In this document: piece by piece, positions 45,975 to 58,101 of the stretch
Position numbering within the stretch: position 1 is the first letter of the stretch
Layout: each line of letters starts with the position of its first letter
Assembly: GCF_014529535.1 (NCBI RefSeq)
Contig: NW_023503608.1
Coordinates: 5,134,501-5,198,500, forward strand
Source: Bradysia coprophila
Taxonomy: Eukaryota; Arthropoda; Insecta; Diptera; Sciaridae
DNA: 64,000 nt
Reading direction: 5' to 3'
Notes under the pieces: generated by a model
Told to the model about the DNA's origin: nothing
The model's database searches: none
The model's input: only the letters and a program-made list of their open reading frames with translations
Position numbers and translations under genes: made by a program

Positions 45975-47860
45975 GAGAGAACTGATTAAAACTAAACGGT
46001 TATCGCATTATTGGAAACTTTTATCTTTATTTGCCAATACAGATTATCGCAGTACAATGCGCAGTTAAATGTCTATTAGAATGATGGAAATACCGTTTCT
46101 TGTGTAAAATTTGACGACCCCCAATCTAATGCGAGTTCAGTAAACATAAAAATAATATAATTTTTGTTACAAGTAAAATTACCCTTTTTTCGTCAACTAA
46201 ATATATTTCCGGTCATCAGCGATATATACTTTGCAGTGGACCGCGATATTATTTTCTACATAGCTAGCGCCATCTTCGCAATTCTATCGCCAAAGTTATT
46301 GGATGAAACGTGAAAGAAGAAACCGAAGAAACTTTTTACATTTTAAATACTAAGCAAAGGCCGGCAATATTAAACATTTTGATGGATACGATTGCAGGAT
46401 TAAATTTTAAAAAGGTTAATAATCTCTCGAGTGATGTGCTAGAGATCACACACTTATTTTAGATATCGGTGGAAAGTGTCGGTGCTTCGAATACCACCCA
46501 TACAACTGAATTCAACTGATAGAGCTTAAACCTATTAAGAAGTCACAACTCATTATGGCTTGTACTCCGAAATAATTTTTCTAACGAATAAAGTGCAGAA
46601 TCTAGAATCTAGACAGACATTTTTTACGATCAACTCAGAAGTATACAACGAACAATGAAATGCGCTCCGATGCACAAGAACTGCAGCTCCAAATGCAAAC
46701 CTTAACACCGTAACTGCCAATTTAACGACCACAGCTGATTGATATCTAGATAATTAAAAAGTGTGCGTGTGTGTGGTCGGTCATAGAGCGGTATACAAAT
46801 GATAGCTTAAAACATGTATGTATTAGATATCGCGTTAGATAAGTGTTTCATTGAAAAAAAAAAACTACTGATGCCGGGGCTCAGTGTATACCATAACTCT
46901 GAGCTAGAAACATCGGTATTATAGTTAAAAACAAAAGTCTCAAACAATAAGTCTATTGTGCAATTATCGAATATCGATCATGGGAAACTACAACAGAACA
47001 CCGTTAAATTGTGTAAACGACGGCATTGTGCTCTATTATCATCCGAACAGTTTTTACTCACAAAAGGTGAATTTTGATTGTTAGATCCGGTGATCATTCA
47101 TTAAAAAAAAAATGAAGAGAAAAAAGGAAATGGTTTCGGTCCATTCAAGATTGATACGATTCATTGATTGCTATAGAAATTCAATGGTTGTGGTAAATGT
47201 TCAACGTTTCCTGTATTCTACCGTAAATGAACTTTGACAAAGTTGTGTTCTTTAAAAAAATTTTTTTTTTGATTTCCGAAGAGAGTAAAACGAGAAAAAT
47301 CTCATTTATCAAATCATATGATACTTATTAGCCGGATCGTATGCACAGACTTAGTCAAAATAAATAAATTTTTAGCTGAAAAAATTTTTGCTATCATCTC
47401 TGTCGGATACACATAGGTTACATAATTCTCCAGTGTTATTATTATTATTATTTTTATTGTAGGTATATATCAACCTAATTCAAGGGTACGGCGGCTATAA
47501 ATACATAAACATTTTGTTTACACTTTTTATTTGCACGCAATTTCTGACTATATTTCGATTTTAAACAATTGAACTAAAATGCTTTTTTTCGTCATTTTAC
47601 TTATTATGCGAGCGTGAGCCATCATTTTCATGGCATCTATATTTCACTTTTAACTTTTCATTTTATTCAAAATCCACATGATCTATACACGTACGGTTTT
47701 TATCATAAGACATTTTATAAGGTGTATTACCACCTCGTTTTATCATGTCTCTTCTTGCATCATATGCATCATGAAAGTAGATAAAATTGTACCAATTGTG
47801 GCGGCGCTTTATGTATAAATATATTTGATTATCGCTAAGCAGTTAACGACTTTGAACGAA
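45975..47860. other. Gene-free sequence upstream of the DUF4419 gene
   Basis: About 1.9 kb of AT-rich DNA with no supported exon or clear repeat boundary. Its left end should hold the DUF4419 gene promoter. Confidence 0.45.
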
Positions 47861-47870
47861 AAGTGTATTA

Positions 47871-48027
47871 GCAACGCACTTCAAGCATGAGTGATACTCT
47901 AAATAGGTTACTGAAACTTGACAGTGTGTCATATAACTGTAAAACACTGTAAAAAAAACCATTTCATACAAAATAGTACTCTATTTGGCAGCTGTCGACT
48001 ATGATCACTTTTACTTGAAGTGCGTTG
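47871..48027. mobile_element. Intact MITE, about 157 bp
   Basis: It begins caacgcacttcaag and ends with the complement cttgaagtgcgttg. The interior contains aaacttgacagtgtgtcata and tttggcagctgtcgactatg. It is the complete counterpart of the split copy at 42.9-44.4 kb. Confidence 0.85.
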
Positions 48028-48191
48028 GTATTAGTAAAAATCAAGAAAATAATTTTGTTTTTTGTCCGCTTAACGAACAGAGTTGTGTACCACTCGTTTT
48101 TATCTTTTAGGGATCGTAGCCAGTGTTGTTACCCTAAGTAAATGGGTTTTTAAGAACAAAAAACAATGACCAGATTGTAACAGTTTCTTTT

Positions 48192-48746
48192 TGTAAGAGA
48201 TATCGCCCAAAACCACTTACAGTGGAGGTGTGACGCAAGTCCTGTTATCCACTTACAAAAGAACTGATATCGGTGTAGGTGACGCTTACAGGTTCGACAC
48301 GCAAAAAGGTATGCGTCACAAATGGCAGCTGATGAGGAAAGTACGCGAAAGTTTTATCAACAAAAATTTACCAGAAAAATTTTAGGAAGAAAATTATAAT
48401 AAAAAAGTTTGCGTCAAAAAGTGGCAGATGATTCGGCTTTCTTCCGTTTGAATTCCATTTTTAGGAATATATTTCACAATTTTTAAAATTTTCCTTCCTC
48501 AACATCTGCCACTTGTGACGCAAACTTTTTTATTATAATTTTCTTCCTAAAATTTTTCTGGTAAATTTTTGTTGATAAAACTTTCGCGTACTTTCCTCAT
48601 CAGCTGCCATTTGTGACGCATACCTTTTTGCGTGTCGAACCTGTAAGCGTCACCTACACCGATATCAGTTCTTTTGTAAGTGGATAACAGGACTTGCGTC
48701 ACACCTCCACTGTAAGTGGTTTTGGGCGATATCAGCTCTTTTGTAA
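48192..48746. mobile_element. Palindromic foldback element, about 555 bp
   Basis: The left arm, gatatcgcccaaaaccactt, continues through gtggaggtgtgacgcaagtc and ggtatgcgtcacaaatggca. It is mirrored base for base by the right arm, which ends gttttgggcgatatcagctc. Arms are about 210 bp, and the centre (gcgtcaaaaagtggcag / ctgccacttgtgacgc) pairs as well. A 123-codon antisense frame across it is not a gene. Confidence 0.85.
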
Positions 48747-48884
48747 CTTGTGCTTTTTTAGAATTTGGTCGCAGATAATAGACAATCATATTGTGCAGTT
48801 TGAACGAAAATATTCTTCTTACATAATTGTATAACTTTCTCTTTGATCTCTTTGATAAAAATAGAAAATTTGACGAAAATCGAA

Positions 48885-49490
48885 AATTTGACGCACTTAA
48901 AACGCTCATAGCTCCCAAATAGTCGACTTTTTAGGAAAACCATGAAACACGTATCGACTAGAATCTAAAACTCTATAACTTTGTCTTTTACACGAGGTTT
49001 CTATCTGCAGTATTTTCCGAGTTATGGCTGACATAGCTCGCACTTAAAACGCTCATACCTCCCAAATAGTCGACTTTTTAGGAAAACCATGAAACACGTA
49101 TCGACTAGAATCTAAAACTCTATAACTTTGTCTTTTACACGAGGTTTCTATCTGCAGTATTTTCCGAGTTATGGCTGACATAGCTCGCACTTAAAACGCT
49201 CATACCTCCCAAATAGACGACTTTTTAGGAAAACCATGAAACACGTATCGACTAGAATCTAAAACTCTATAACTTTGTCTTTTACACGAGGTTTCTATCT
49301 GCAGTATTTTCCAAGTTATGGCTGACATAGCTCGCACTTAAAACGCTCATAGCTCCCAAATAGACGACTTTTTAGGAAAACCATGAAACACGTGTCAAAT
49401 GAAATCTGAAACTCTATAAATTTGTCTTTTAAACGAACTTTCTATCTGCCATATTTTCCGAGTTATAGGTCCCATAGCTCAATAGGTTAA
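48885..49490. repeat. Tandem repeat, unit about 150 bp, four copies
   Basis: Each unit starts cttaaaacgctcata, passes gtcgactttttaggaaaacc and atgaaacacgtatcgactag, and ends gagttatggctgacatagct. The first three copies are almost identical; the fourth is more diverged. Confidence 0.9.
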
Positions 49491-49884
49491 CACGCTCATA
49501 GCTCCGATATTATAAGCTTTTATAAAAATTCCTTCAAATTAGTTTCTTAGAATTACGTCCTTAACATACCCTGAAAATTTCAGCCAAATTCACCGGTAAA
49601 TTCAAAAGTTTCGTTGTAACAAAGTAAACGAGCCATCAGAACAGTCGGAGCGTTTGCTGCGACTGAGCCCCGTACAAACCCGTATATCTATTGCGTACGT
49701 GACCCTAGTGCGTCTGTCACCCTACTTTGACCGTAAGCCTATGCGCCGGTTAAAGTAGTTAAAGTAAAATTATTATGTAATGTGTACATCTTAGAAATTG
49801 CGCATAGCGCAATTACGAAGCCCCGTACGACTTTCCTTTCAAATAAAACAAAAACTTCAAATAGCCCTAAAATTTTAATTTATT

Positions 49885-50790
49885 GAGTATAAATACACAT
49901 AGGGCCTAGTATCGGCCTCAGTCCGAGGATCCAATTTTTTTTTTCAACTACATTCTATTCGGCCTTTGATTACCTTCCAAATGAAACAAAAAATACGAAA
50001 AACGGATGAAATTTGCTCGAGTTATATGTAAAATACACATAGGGCCCTAGTAGCGGCCTTAGTCCGAGGACCCAAATTTAATTTTTTTTTCAACAACATT
50101 CTATTCGGCCTTTGATTACCTTCCAAATGAAACAAAAATTACGAAAAACGGAAGAAATTTGCTCGAGTTATATGTAAAATACACATAGGGCCCTAGTAGC
50201 GGCCTTAGTCCAAGGACCCAAATTTAATTTTTTTTTTCAACAACATTCTATTCGGTGTTCGATTATCTTTCAAATGAAACAAAAATTACGAAAAACGGAT
50301 GAAATTTACTCGAGTTGTATGTAAAATACGCATAGGGCCCTAGTAGCGGCCTTAGTCCGAGGACCCAAATTTATTTTTTTTTCAACAACATTCTATTCGG
50401 CCTTTGATTACCTTTCAAATGAAACAAAAACTACCAAAAACGGATGAAATTTGCTCGAGTTATATGTAAAATACACATAGGGCCCTAGTAGCGGCCTTAG
50501 TCCGAGGACCCAAATTTAATTTTTTTTCAACAACATTCTATTCGGCCTTTGATTACCTTCCAAATGAAACAAAAATTACGAAAAACGGATGAAATTTGCT
50601 CGAGTTATATGTAAAATACACATAGGGCCCTAGTAGCGGCCTTAGTCCAAGGACACAAATTTATTTTTTTTTCAACAACATTCTATTCGGTGTTCGATTA
50701 TCTTTCAAATGACACAAAAATTACGAAAAACGGATGAAATTTACTTGAGTTCTATGTAAAATACACATAGGGCCCTAGTAGCTTTTCACT
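49885..50790. repeat. Tandem repeat, unit about 147 bp, about six to seven copies
   Basis: Copies are marked by cacatagggccctagtagcg at roughly 50035, 50183, 50330, 50475, 50623 and 50765, with an older copy at about 49897. Each includes aaaacggatgaaatttgctc and caacaacattctattcggcc. The small, uniform differences suggest homogenisation. Confidence 0.9.
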
Positions 50791-51068
50791 TCTAAGGCCC
50801 TAACTCACGGTCCACTCACCCGATTTTAAAAAACTTTTTTTTTCCTGGATTGGTATTGACAATACCTATCATTTGCCGTGTCATTTACATTTCCATCGTT
50901 TATTTTGCCATAAATATCACCAAAAGACCTTAAATCACTTAGGTGGCCCTAACTCACGAAGGGCCGACCCGAATATGCCCATCTTCGAACTTAGCCTCAC
51001 TATTTTGACTATCTTTCAGGGAAAAAAAAAATTTTTGAAATCGGATTTGATTTACTCAAGATATCGAC

Positions 51069-51155
51069 GTGACGGACAGACGGACAGACGGACAGACGGA
51101 CAGACGGACAGACGGACAGACGGACAGACGGACAGACGGACAGACGGACAGACGG
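51069..51155. repeat. Minisatellite gacagacg, about ten units
   Basis: Perfect tandem units gacagacg read as repeated TDRRTDGQ in one frame. The same minisatellite, shorter, sits at about 27830-27860 and 27985-28015. Confidence 0.9.
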
Positions 51156-51299
51156 CCCAAATTTTTATTGCGTATTCGTCATCTATAAACATAGGCAAAC
51201 ACTTTGCCCTTACCGTCTGCTTCGAATTCCATCAATTACACACGGCATCGTAATCCTATAAGCCCCTTCGTACTTCGTACGGGGCTAAAAAGTAACAAA

Positions 51300-52960
51300 G
51301 TAACAAAGGTTGGTAAAATTCATCAATTTCAAAATGTATGAAAATTAATTTCTTCATACAAATTTCTGCAAATTTCCAAGTTTTGAAATGTAATATCTCG
51401 GCCAAATCTTAACCTTATGAGGCGTGTGATAGCTCGTTGAACTCGTATGGACGCCCAGATTGCGAATAAAATACTTTGGGGGTAGTAGGAGCAAAGGGGG
51501 AAAAGTCAAAAAGTTTGTGTATATATGTTCCTCAGTCCTGCGGAAAAATTTTTGTCAAATTTTTCAGTGTGAACGGACTTGCGTCACGGCCCTTCACTAA
51601 CGTAGGGCCATGATGATGCTTTTTCTCTTCAATTAACATATGAAAAGCTCATAAAGTGAAGAAAGCTTCGTTTAGTGGTTATGTCCTAAAAAAACTTACT
51701 GAAGCTTTTTATATTAACATTCTGCGAAGCTCGTTGCAACACCTTTCTTCAGGAAAATTGTGCAGTCACATCGCGCTGTTTACAACATTTACTTTCCTCT
51801 TCGAAAACTGAGTGTTTCGGTTCATTTTTGAAATGTCAGATAGAGGACCTCATGAAAATGAATAATTGGTCAAATCAAGCGCTCTTGCCTGGTTTACTTT
51901 ACTCTGCCGTGTGATGAGTCCTATAAATTTCTTACCAAACTCTTTTGTTGCTTGTTTTCCAGAAGCTTATTAATAGAACTGTATACAATACATAGCGGAA
52001 TCTAAAATTCTGATTACTTGCGTTTTGCGTTTTTCATCACTGAAAGTTCAAAAAAGGAAATTCCATAATTTGGCTTTTAAAGGTATTTCGTTAAAGTTAA
52101 AAATATATTGTGAATAATGTGAATTCTTTGGATTTACCATGATGATCGTCTTATCTAGTACCAATATATTTTTTATGGGTATTAGATTGTGGTATAGCTC
52201 AAATGACGCATTATTATGATCATAAGATGAGAGCATTGACTATACACATTCATGTGTTCTTCAGAAAAAAATTTCCACATTCAACGACTTGCATTTGGTG
52301 ACGTTGAAAATTTATATTTTTTAAGACGTTTCGTTGTTGTTTAAAATACGTAACATAAATCAAAATATTATTATTTAAAAAAAAAAGAATCGAAGGCATT
52401 TTAGTGTTAAATTGTATTGAAAGAGGATGATTTTCTATAGATATAAATTAGTTGCTAAAAAAGTCTACCGCTAGGGTACAAAGGTGCCTAAAGTTGACCG
52501 AAGTTGACTAGAATTACCCAAAATTAACTTTTGTTTAAAAGTGATTCCGGACTAATTTCGAAAATGTGTTATATGCGTTCGAATGAGCTCATCAAACCTT
52601 GCCACTACAGCTTCTTACTCACTTCCCAGATCGCATCGTCTTGCTGGTATCACCCTTTGAAAATTGTGATTTTTTGACTTTCCAAGGCCACTGCTCTGCA
52701 ACCGGGTGGACTAGAGTAAATATTTTTATATGAACGATCTTGCAGTCAGTCACTCTACTAATCACAGCATAAATTGGGACGCTAGGCGACTCGACGGACC
52801 ATGGGTGGTCATGAGGAGTCATTGCATCCCGACCTCAAAAATCTCCCAGCGGTTCGAGCTAATTTATAAATAAATGAATTACTTACTCACCCCTCGTCAA
52901 TATTACAAAAGAAAATTTTTTGTTATCCGACGCTTCTATTTAAAGTTGGTTAAGGTGCAC
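51300..52960. other. Gene-free sequence before GDAP1
   Basis: AT-rich DNA with no supported coding exon or clear repeat. The right end includes the GDAP1 5' UTR. Confidence 0.45.
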
Positions 52961-52971
52961 CGTAGTGTTTT

Positions 52972-54146
52972 ATGGATACAAAAAAATCTTTTTACTTACT
53001 AAATGTTACAACTAGAATATGTTACTTACCTTCCCAGATCTTATTTGCTCTGTTCGAGAAAAACATTAAATTTACCGCCTACGAAGTAGATGTAACGAAT
53101 GGCGAGCAATATTCGCAATGGTTTTTAGAACTGAATCCAAAGGGAGAAGTTCCAGTCTTACAAGATGGTACACTTATTGTCCCAGAGTCTGGTCGAATAA
53201 TTAGTTACATTGAGGATCATTATCAGGGAGGTAAACGGGATTGATTTCATATATTAAGCTTGCAAACATTGTTCCCAACCAACATTTTTTTTTGTTCTAC
53301 AGAAAATATTCCAAATTTATTACCAAAAGATCTGGATCGATCTGTGTTGGAGAAAGTTGTATTTTTCCATAAGAAAATTAGTCGCATCCCAATCGGAGCT
53401 ATCAGTATGGGTTCATTTATTCATACTGACCTGTGCTCGAATCCGAAACCACCATTCATTGGACTAACTCGGAGTTCATTTCTGCGTAAGGCTGTGTTCA
53501 CTAAAATTATTTGATTAAAGTCACTAAAACCTTCGCTTGCAGAGAATGATTCAAAGATCAGTTCCGTCCTCGAACAATATGCTGGAGTGAATCCAATTCA
53601 TGCGGAGAATTTACGTATAAAGGCAGAGTTTCAAGAAAAGAAACGAGCAATATACACCAATCGTGACGAGTTCATGATTCTGGTCAACGCAGTAGATTCG
53701 GTTTTATCCGAAATCGAAGCTGAACTGGAAAAGAATGGTAATTTCGAGTTGCGGGAGCGTACGGGTGAATCCAATACAATGAGTTCAATTTTAGAATCAA
53801 CAAACGCGTGGCTGTGCTGTGATCAAATTACAATAGCAGATATTAGTCTGGCAGTGCTCCTGCAACGCCTATATTCTCTCGGATTCGAAGAGTACTTTTG
53901 GATGCAAAAGCGACCACATTTGAGACAATATTTTTCGAGGATTTCAGCTAGAGAATCGTTTAAGAAGTCTCTGCCCACAACATTCTCAACAATGCGAGCT
54001 GTCTGGACGAATACGCCGTGGATGTACAAGGCTGGAGGTTAGGATTGTGTTAATTTTTTGTTAATTCCAGATTCATTTTCCCTGTTTCCTTAGTGGCTGC
54101 TTTGAGTGCAACAATCGTCATATCAGGCATTATCGTTAAAACGTAG
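52972..54146 (+). CDS. Gdap1: GDAP1, glutathione-transferase-like mitochondrial outer-membrane protein
   Basis: GDAP1 is a tail-anchored GST-fold protein of the mitochondrial outer membrane that affects fission and redox state. Exons 52972-53230, 53303-53485, 53543-54037 and 54094-54146 join in phase to 329 residues, normal for the family. The N-terminal thioredoxin-like part reads LFALFEKNIKFTAYEVDVTN, then WFLELNPKGEVPVLQDGTLI, then ESGRIISYIEDHY. The middle holds the long family-specific helical insertion, and DQITIADISLAVLLQRLYSL is the GST C-terminal core motif. The last exon completes the hydrophobic tail AGGVAALSATIVISGIIVKT. If the last intron is retained the protein stops at KAGG and loses the anchor. 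The donor there (g|gttagg) is weak, so both forms may exist. AATAAA lies at 54258-54263. Confidence 0.9.
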
Positions 54147-54257
54147 ACAGATTTTTTGAAAGTGTAATGGGTAAAGGTGAATTTTGTTCAAAAGAAAATT
54201 GTTTTCCTATTCAACACGATGATGGTTATGTAGACGAAATCATTATTATTCGACAAA

Positions 54258-54263
54258 AATAAA
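54258..54263 (+). terminator. Poly(A) signal of GDAP1
   Basis: AATAAA, 112 bp after the stop codon. Confidence 0.55.
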
Positions 54264-54269
54264 ATGCCC

Positions 54270-55650
54270 TATTTGCTGTGACACTTTCCACTTCATATTT
54301 TTCGCTATTGGTCCAATCAACGCACTGTCTAGCACCGAAGCTGACTTTGACGTCACTCAAATAGAGACAGTGGTCCAATCCATGTCTTTCTTTTATTGAT
54401 CAACTTCACCAACGAACGACTTCATTCATTTGGTGGATGCTCTGTTAAGCGAATGGGGTAATGAGGAGTAAACTGAGTCACACAGGAAACTGTAGAATGT
54501 TTTGAACTACGCATAACGATATTAGATTGATCGGGTTTAAGATAGAAATGTTAGTAAGTAAAGCTACTTCAAAGTTCTGATACAGATAAAACAGAGGAAA
54601 TTGAACGATTTCAACACCGGAAATTATGATGACATTACAACAGTGGAAATCTTTAGAACTTTAATGGTATCCCCATTTCACCTTTGACAAATCAAAGCGG
54701 TGCTTTTGGGAAAAGGGTAACCTGGGACGCGATCATTTCTACTACATCTTATCAAAATGTTACAGAGTTTTGATGAATCACAGAGTTTCATTTTCAAGAA
54801 AGCCCGATTGCGTCTCTCATAGTTCAAATTCCATTATTGTTGCCTGTTTAGACGTTAGACGTTAGACGTTTAAACACGTGTGGAATTTTTAAAACAGATG
54901 GAAAACGTTAGTAAGACATCTGAATCTGAATGAAAGTCGTTCGACTTTCCTCAACTAAGACCTACTATTGCCGAAAATGTCAATTTAGGACATTCGCTGA
55001 TATTTCGAATATCGAAGTAGATTTTGAGAAATGCCCGCACGTGCGAGCGTGACGCAAGTCCAAACTAGAAAAAAGACCCATTGGACTTAGTGACATATTT
55101 TTGCGGAAATTATTGAAATCTATTTTTTAACATGAAAGTTGTCTTCCACATTTGCACAAGAATCATTATAGCTTCATTATAAAGGAAATGATTTGAAGAA
55201 TTTTTCCGGCCAAAAATATGCTTGCAGGTCCTATCGGTCTTTAAAAAATATAGGGATAGAAGCAACGGTTTCATTTTTCTTTTCGTCTTGGAGATGTGCT
55301 TAAAGTGAAGGTTAATTAAAAATACGAAACCCAACGCGACTTTTAGCAACTTGAATAGATTTATTCACTTTTTTGTTTCTCTTTGAACGAACAATCCGAC
55401 TTCGTATCGTGTAAATATATACCTCCACACACCACACATTAAAAAATAAATATAAAATCTAAATTCAGCGATGTCTAACACCATTGATATTAAAAATGTT
55501 ATAGAAATTTAAAGTAAAAAAAAAGAAAATTTAAAGAGAGAGAAAAATTTACTTCGTTGATTTAATTTAATTTGAAAATAGAACTTTTAGTCGCACTGAT
55601 CTAATTTTTACAATTTTTAGTTACCCTATCCTTAAATAATCCGTACAAAT
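54270..55650. other. Intergenic DNA between convergent GDAP1 and FITM
   Basis: The two genes point at each other, so this interval mostly holds 3' flanks. AATAAA-like signals for FITM on the minus strand lie in the 55.44-55.64 kb stretch. No gene or clear repeat is seen. Confidence 0.4.
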
Positions 55651-55657
55651 CAGCATT

Positions 55658-56833
55658 TTAGTCTTGAAAGCGATTGCTCTCCATATTGGAAAATGAAGAA
55701 ACCGATGAACTTGCACCAGGTCCAGATCCAGTTTGAGCATTTACTCCATACGGCATACCCATAAATCGTGGTACATCGTTTATACGAGATGTCTGCTGCG
55801 CCAAAAGGCTAGATGTACGTCTTAATGGTATGGACGCTGCGGATTTACTTTTGTTTTTTTGATAAATAAACATCCCGCGTCCGGCTACATCTGGTAGTAC
55901 TGACGATGGATACCAGAAACGATAGCAGAAGTACCATGTCAATATGGCAAAAATGCCACTCAGCACTTTTTCAATCATTTTATGGAAATATAACATCGTA
56001 CACACCAACATTATATCCCACAACAATTGCAGTACGGTCACACCAATGAACAATGTTCGAATGGCTGGTGTGTATTTTTCGTACAGAGTCTTTAACGTTT
56101 TCATTTCGTCATCTTTGAGATTTCGTAACGGATTCGTTAAGGACTTCTCTCCGACTGCCCGGTTGTGCTCTTCGTTTCGGATATGCTCTTTTATGTATTC
56201 CCAGCCGATGATCGGCCTGGCCTCTTCGATCAGCACCAGACTTGAGTAAATTAAAATAAATGCATGGCCTGATATGTCGAAGCCATTCCAAAATGCACCT
56301 GCCTTTAAACAACTTGTCTTCGAGTCAAACTTTCGGTTGTTACAATGTCCATACGCATTTTCGATGACGTTGAACAGTTTAGTCCATACGAACCAGAAGA
56401 AGGTGGCCACAAAAATGCGTGGTAAATGATGCTTCATCAATTTTTGCAAATCGCCACAACATAGCGTATAAGATGTCATGAACAGAAACGGTAAACTTAA
56501 CACTAACGTCCAGGCCCAGCCCATTTTAACGAAATAAACGTTGAACAAATTATCCGATCTGGCAAAATATGTCCGCGGATATGGCGTGAAGTCACCGATC
56601 AACGAAATCAGAAATAAACTTCCCAAGTACAAGGCCACTTTTAGGTTGATGTCGAAGAAGATAGATTTTTTGCATAAATGCATTACCATTAACAGAATCA
56701 CTTCTTTGACAGAGGATGGTTGGGTGGTCGGACGAGTTCCTCGGGGTTCATTCCGTCCATCCACAAAATTGGGACGAAAGTTCAGATGGCTGGATCCAGA
56801 TTGCTGATGAAGTGGCCGTCGTTTCGTTGCCAT
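55658..56833 (-). CDS. Fitm: Fat-storage-inducing transmembrane protein (FITM)
   Basis: FITM proteins are ER membrane enzymes (acyl-CoA diphosphatases) needed for normal lipid-droplet budding. This is a single-exon gene of 391 residues with about six hydrophobic spans, beginning with a cytosolic N-terminus. The family core is clear: LKVALYLGSLFLISLIGDFT, FVWTKLFNVIENAYGHC, and the active-site block GFDISGHAFILIYSSLVLIE with its conserved histidine. The second conserved histidine is in LYFHKMIEKVLSGIFAILTW. The C-terminal tail is serine-rich and basic. The ATG at 56833 sits in gaagATGGCA, a good start context. It is convergent with GDAP1. Confidence 0.92.
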   Translation of the reverse strand: MATKRRPLHQQSGSSHLNFRPNFVDGRNEPRGTRPTTQPSSVKEVILLMVMHLCKKSIFFDINLKVALYLGSLFLISLIGDFTPYPRTYFARSDNLFNVYFVKMGWAWTLVLSLPFLFMTSYTLCCGDLQKLMKHHLPRIFVATFFWFVWTKLFNVIENAYGHCNNRKFDSKTSCLKAGAFWNGFDISGHAFILIYSSLVLIEEARPIIGWEYIKEHIRNEEHNRAVGEKSLTNPLRNLKDDEMKTLKTLYEKYTPAIRTLFIGVTVLQLLWDIMLVCTMLYFHKMIEKVLSGIFAILTWYFCYRFWYPSSVLPDVAGRGMFIYQKNKSKSAASIPLRRTSSLLAQQTSRINDVPRFMGMPYGVNAQTGSGPGASSSVSSFSNMESNRFQD

Positions 56834-56899
56834 CTTCGGTTTGTGCTAGTCTGTTGATCCACAATTTGATTCATAAAAATTGAAAAGTTCGTTCCAAAA

Positions 56900-57360
56900 A
56901 TAAACTTTTGTTCTTTTCGGATTTTTCGTCTAGTGAATTCTGTCGAGATTTTTGAACTTTAATTGTTTTGCTGAATGTCCTGCGATGCGAAATTAATAGC
57001 CTGATGAGAAACAATTAAAGAAAATGATTGTTATGTTCGCGAAATGTGGTAATATTAATCTTTCTTTACCGAAAATAAACCAAACTAATAAGCTACGAAG
57101 GTATGGAGAACGTAGGTTTTTTTTGTAATTTCACGATTTCTCTAAATGTCATCGTTACAGTGTGGTCCGTGCGGTCTTGACAGTCTTGACATCGCAATAT
57201 CACAAAAATTGTTAACATAAAAGTACGCACTCATGTTTTATAGCGGTTTGATCGAATAGGGGGAGATGCAGGAAGGCCGTTTTAACTAGTGGGAACAAAT
57301 ATGTGCATTTTTATAAAGGGGGAGGTGCATTCGGAAACCAAATAAGTAAATAAACCATGT
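56900..57360. other. FITM upstream region
   Basis: AT-rich, presumably containing the FITM promoter and 5' UTR. No other feature is seen. Confidence 0.35.
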
Positions 57361-57364
57361 CTGA

Positions 57365-57545
57365 TTCGGGTCTCCTTCCAGTATTTACATATGGAACAGA
57401 AGAGATAACGTTAACAAAATCATCCGAACGTGACACAAGGAGCCATGGAACGACGTGTTCTTGGCTCGGTTCTTGGAATCACGCTCAGAGACAAGATGAC
57501 AAATCATTGGATTAGACAGAAGACAAACGTCGTTTCACGGAAACA
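57365..57545 (+). mobile_element. LINE reverse-transcriptase 3' scrap
   Basis: One frame reads LPVFTYGTEEITLTKSSE and the next reads AMERRVLG..GITLRDKMTN then HWIRQKTNV. These are the familiar end-of-reverse-transcriptase motifs (YGSE-W-LT..., RAMERRMLGITLRDR...) of insect RTE/CR1-like LINEs. The two parts lie in different frames and the copy is short and decayed. Confidence 0.7.
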
Positions 57546-57549
57546 ATAA

Positions 57550-58095
57550 CGTCTCTAAAGTGAATCTGTTCAGGACCTGAGAGATGGGTAAATGGATTCA
57601 AGAGAATAAGTAGAAAGAACTATTCCACAAAATTGTGTGACACAATATGAGTGCTGTCTACACGACATCTCAAATTCCCATACGATTTGACAGATAGATG
57701 TGTAGAGGAATGTGACTCTAGCGAATGTGATAGGACACAGTCATAAATCTAAACTTTTTGAAACTGTAAATCATCTGGTATCGATAGCAACAACAAAACC
57801 AAGCGACGATCTCCAGTGTTTAAATGCAGAATGTATGTTGCAACAAATGAAGTAATAGATTGTGTTTACTGACTGACTTCATGCATAATATAATACTAAT
57901 AGTCAATGAAAGTGTAAAGCAGGTATGGTCGATCGTTCGCCCGGAGGACATAAAAATTTGATTTACGCACTCAAACGCACTCATTTACATATTATTTTGA
58001 CATAATTTATGAATGCGTTTTAGGTGAATTTGCTGATCGGCCATACCTGTTCTGTACTTTCATTGTTAATAGTAATATAGTAACTAATATGGTAG
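57550..58095. other. Gene-free sequence
   Basis: No supported gene. The inverted pair caggtatggtcgatcg and gatcggccatacctg at 57930-58050 suggests another small decayed hairpin element. Confidence 0.4.
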
Positions 58096-58101
58096 AATAG
58101 G

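Larger units (their letters stand above)
49620..51290. mobile_element. Compound repeat element with cgtacgg motifs
   Basis: The region runs from gtaaacgagccatcagaaca to tacttcgtacggggctaaaa. It shares gtacgaagtacg and gacagacgg blocks with the foldback at 26.9-29.1 kb, where the same gggtctaaaa end is seen. Inside is a tandem array of a roughly 147-bp unit and then a minisatellite. No transposase is recognised. Confidence 0.6.

Noticed and set aside
48547-48918. 123-codon minus-strand frame
   Set aside because: It runs through the palindrome arm and AT-rich flank, with no family features.
50873-51253. 126-codon frame with TDRRTDGQ repeats
   Set aside because: The repeats are translation of the gacagacg minisatellite inside a mobile element.
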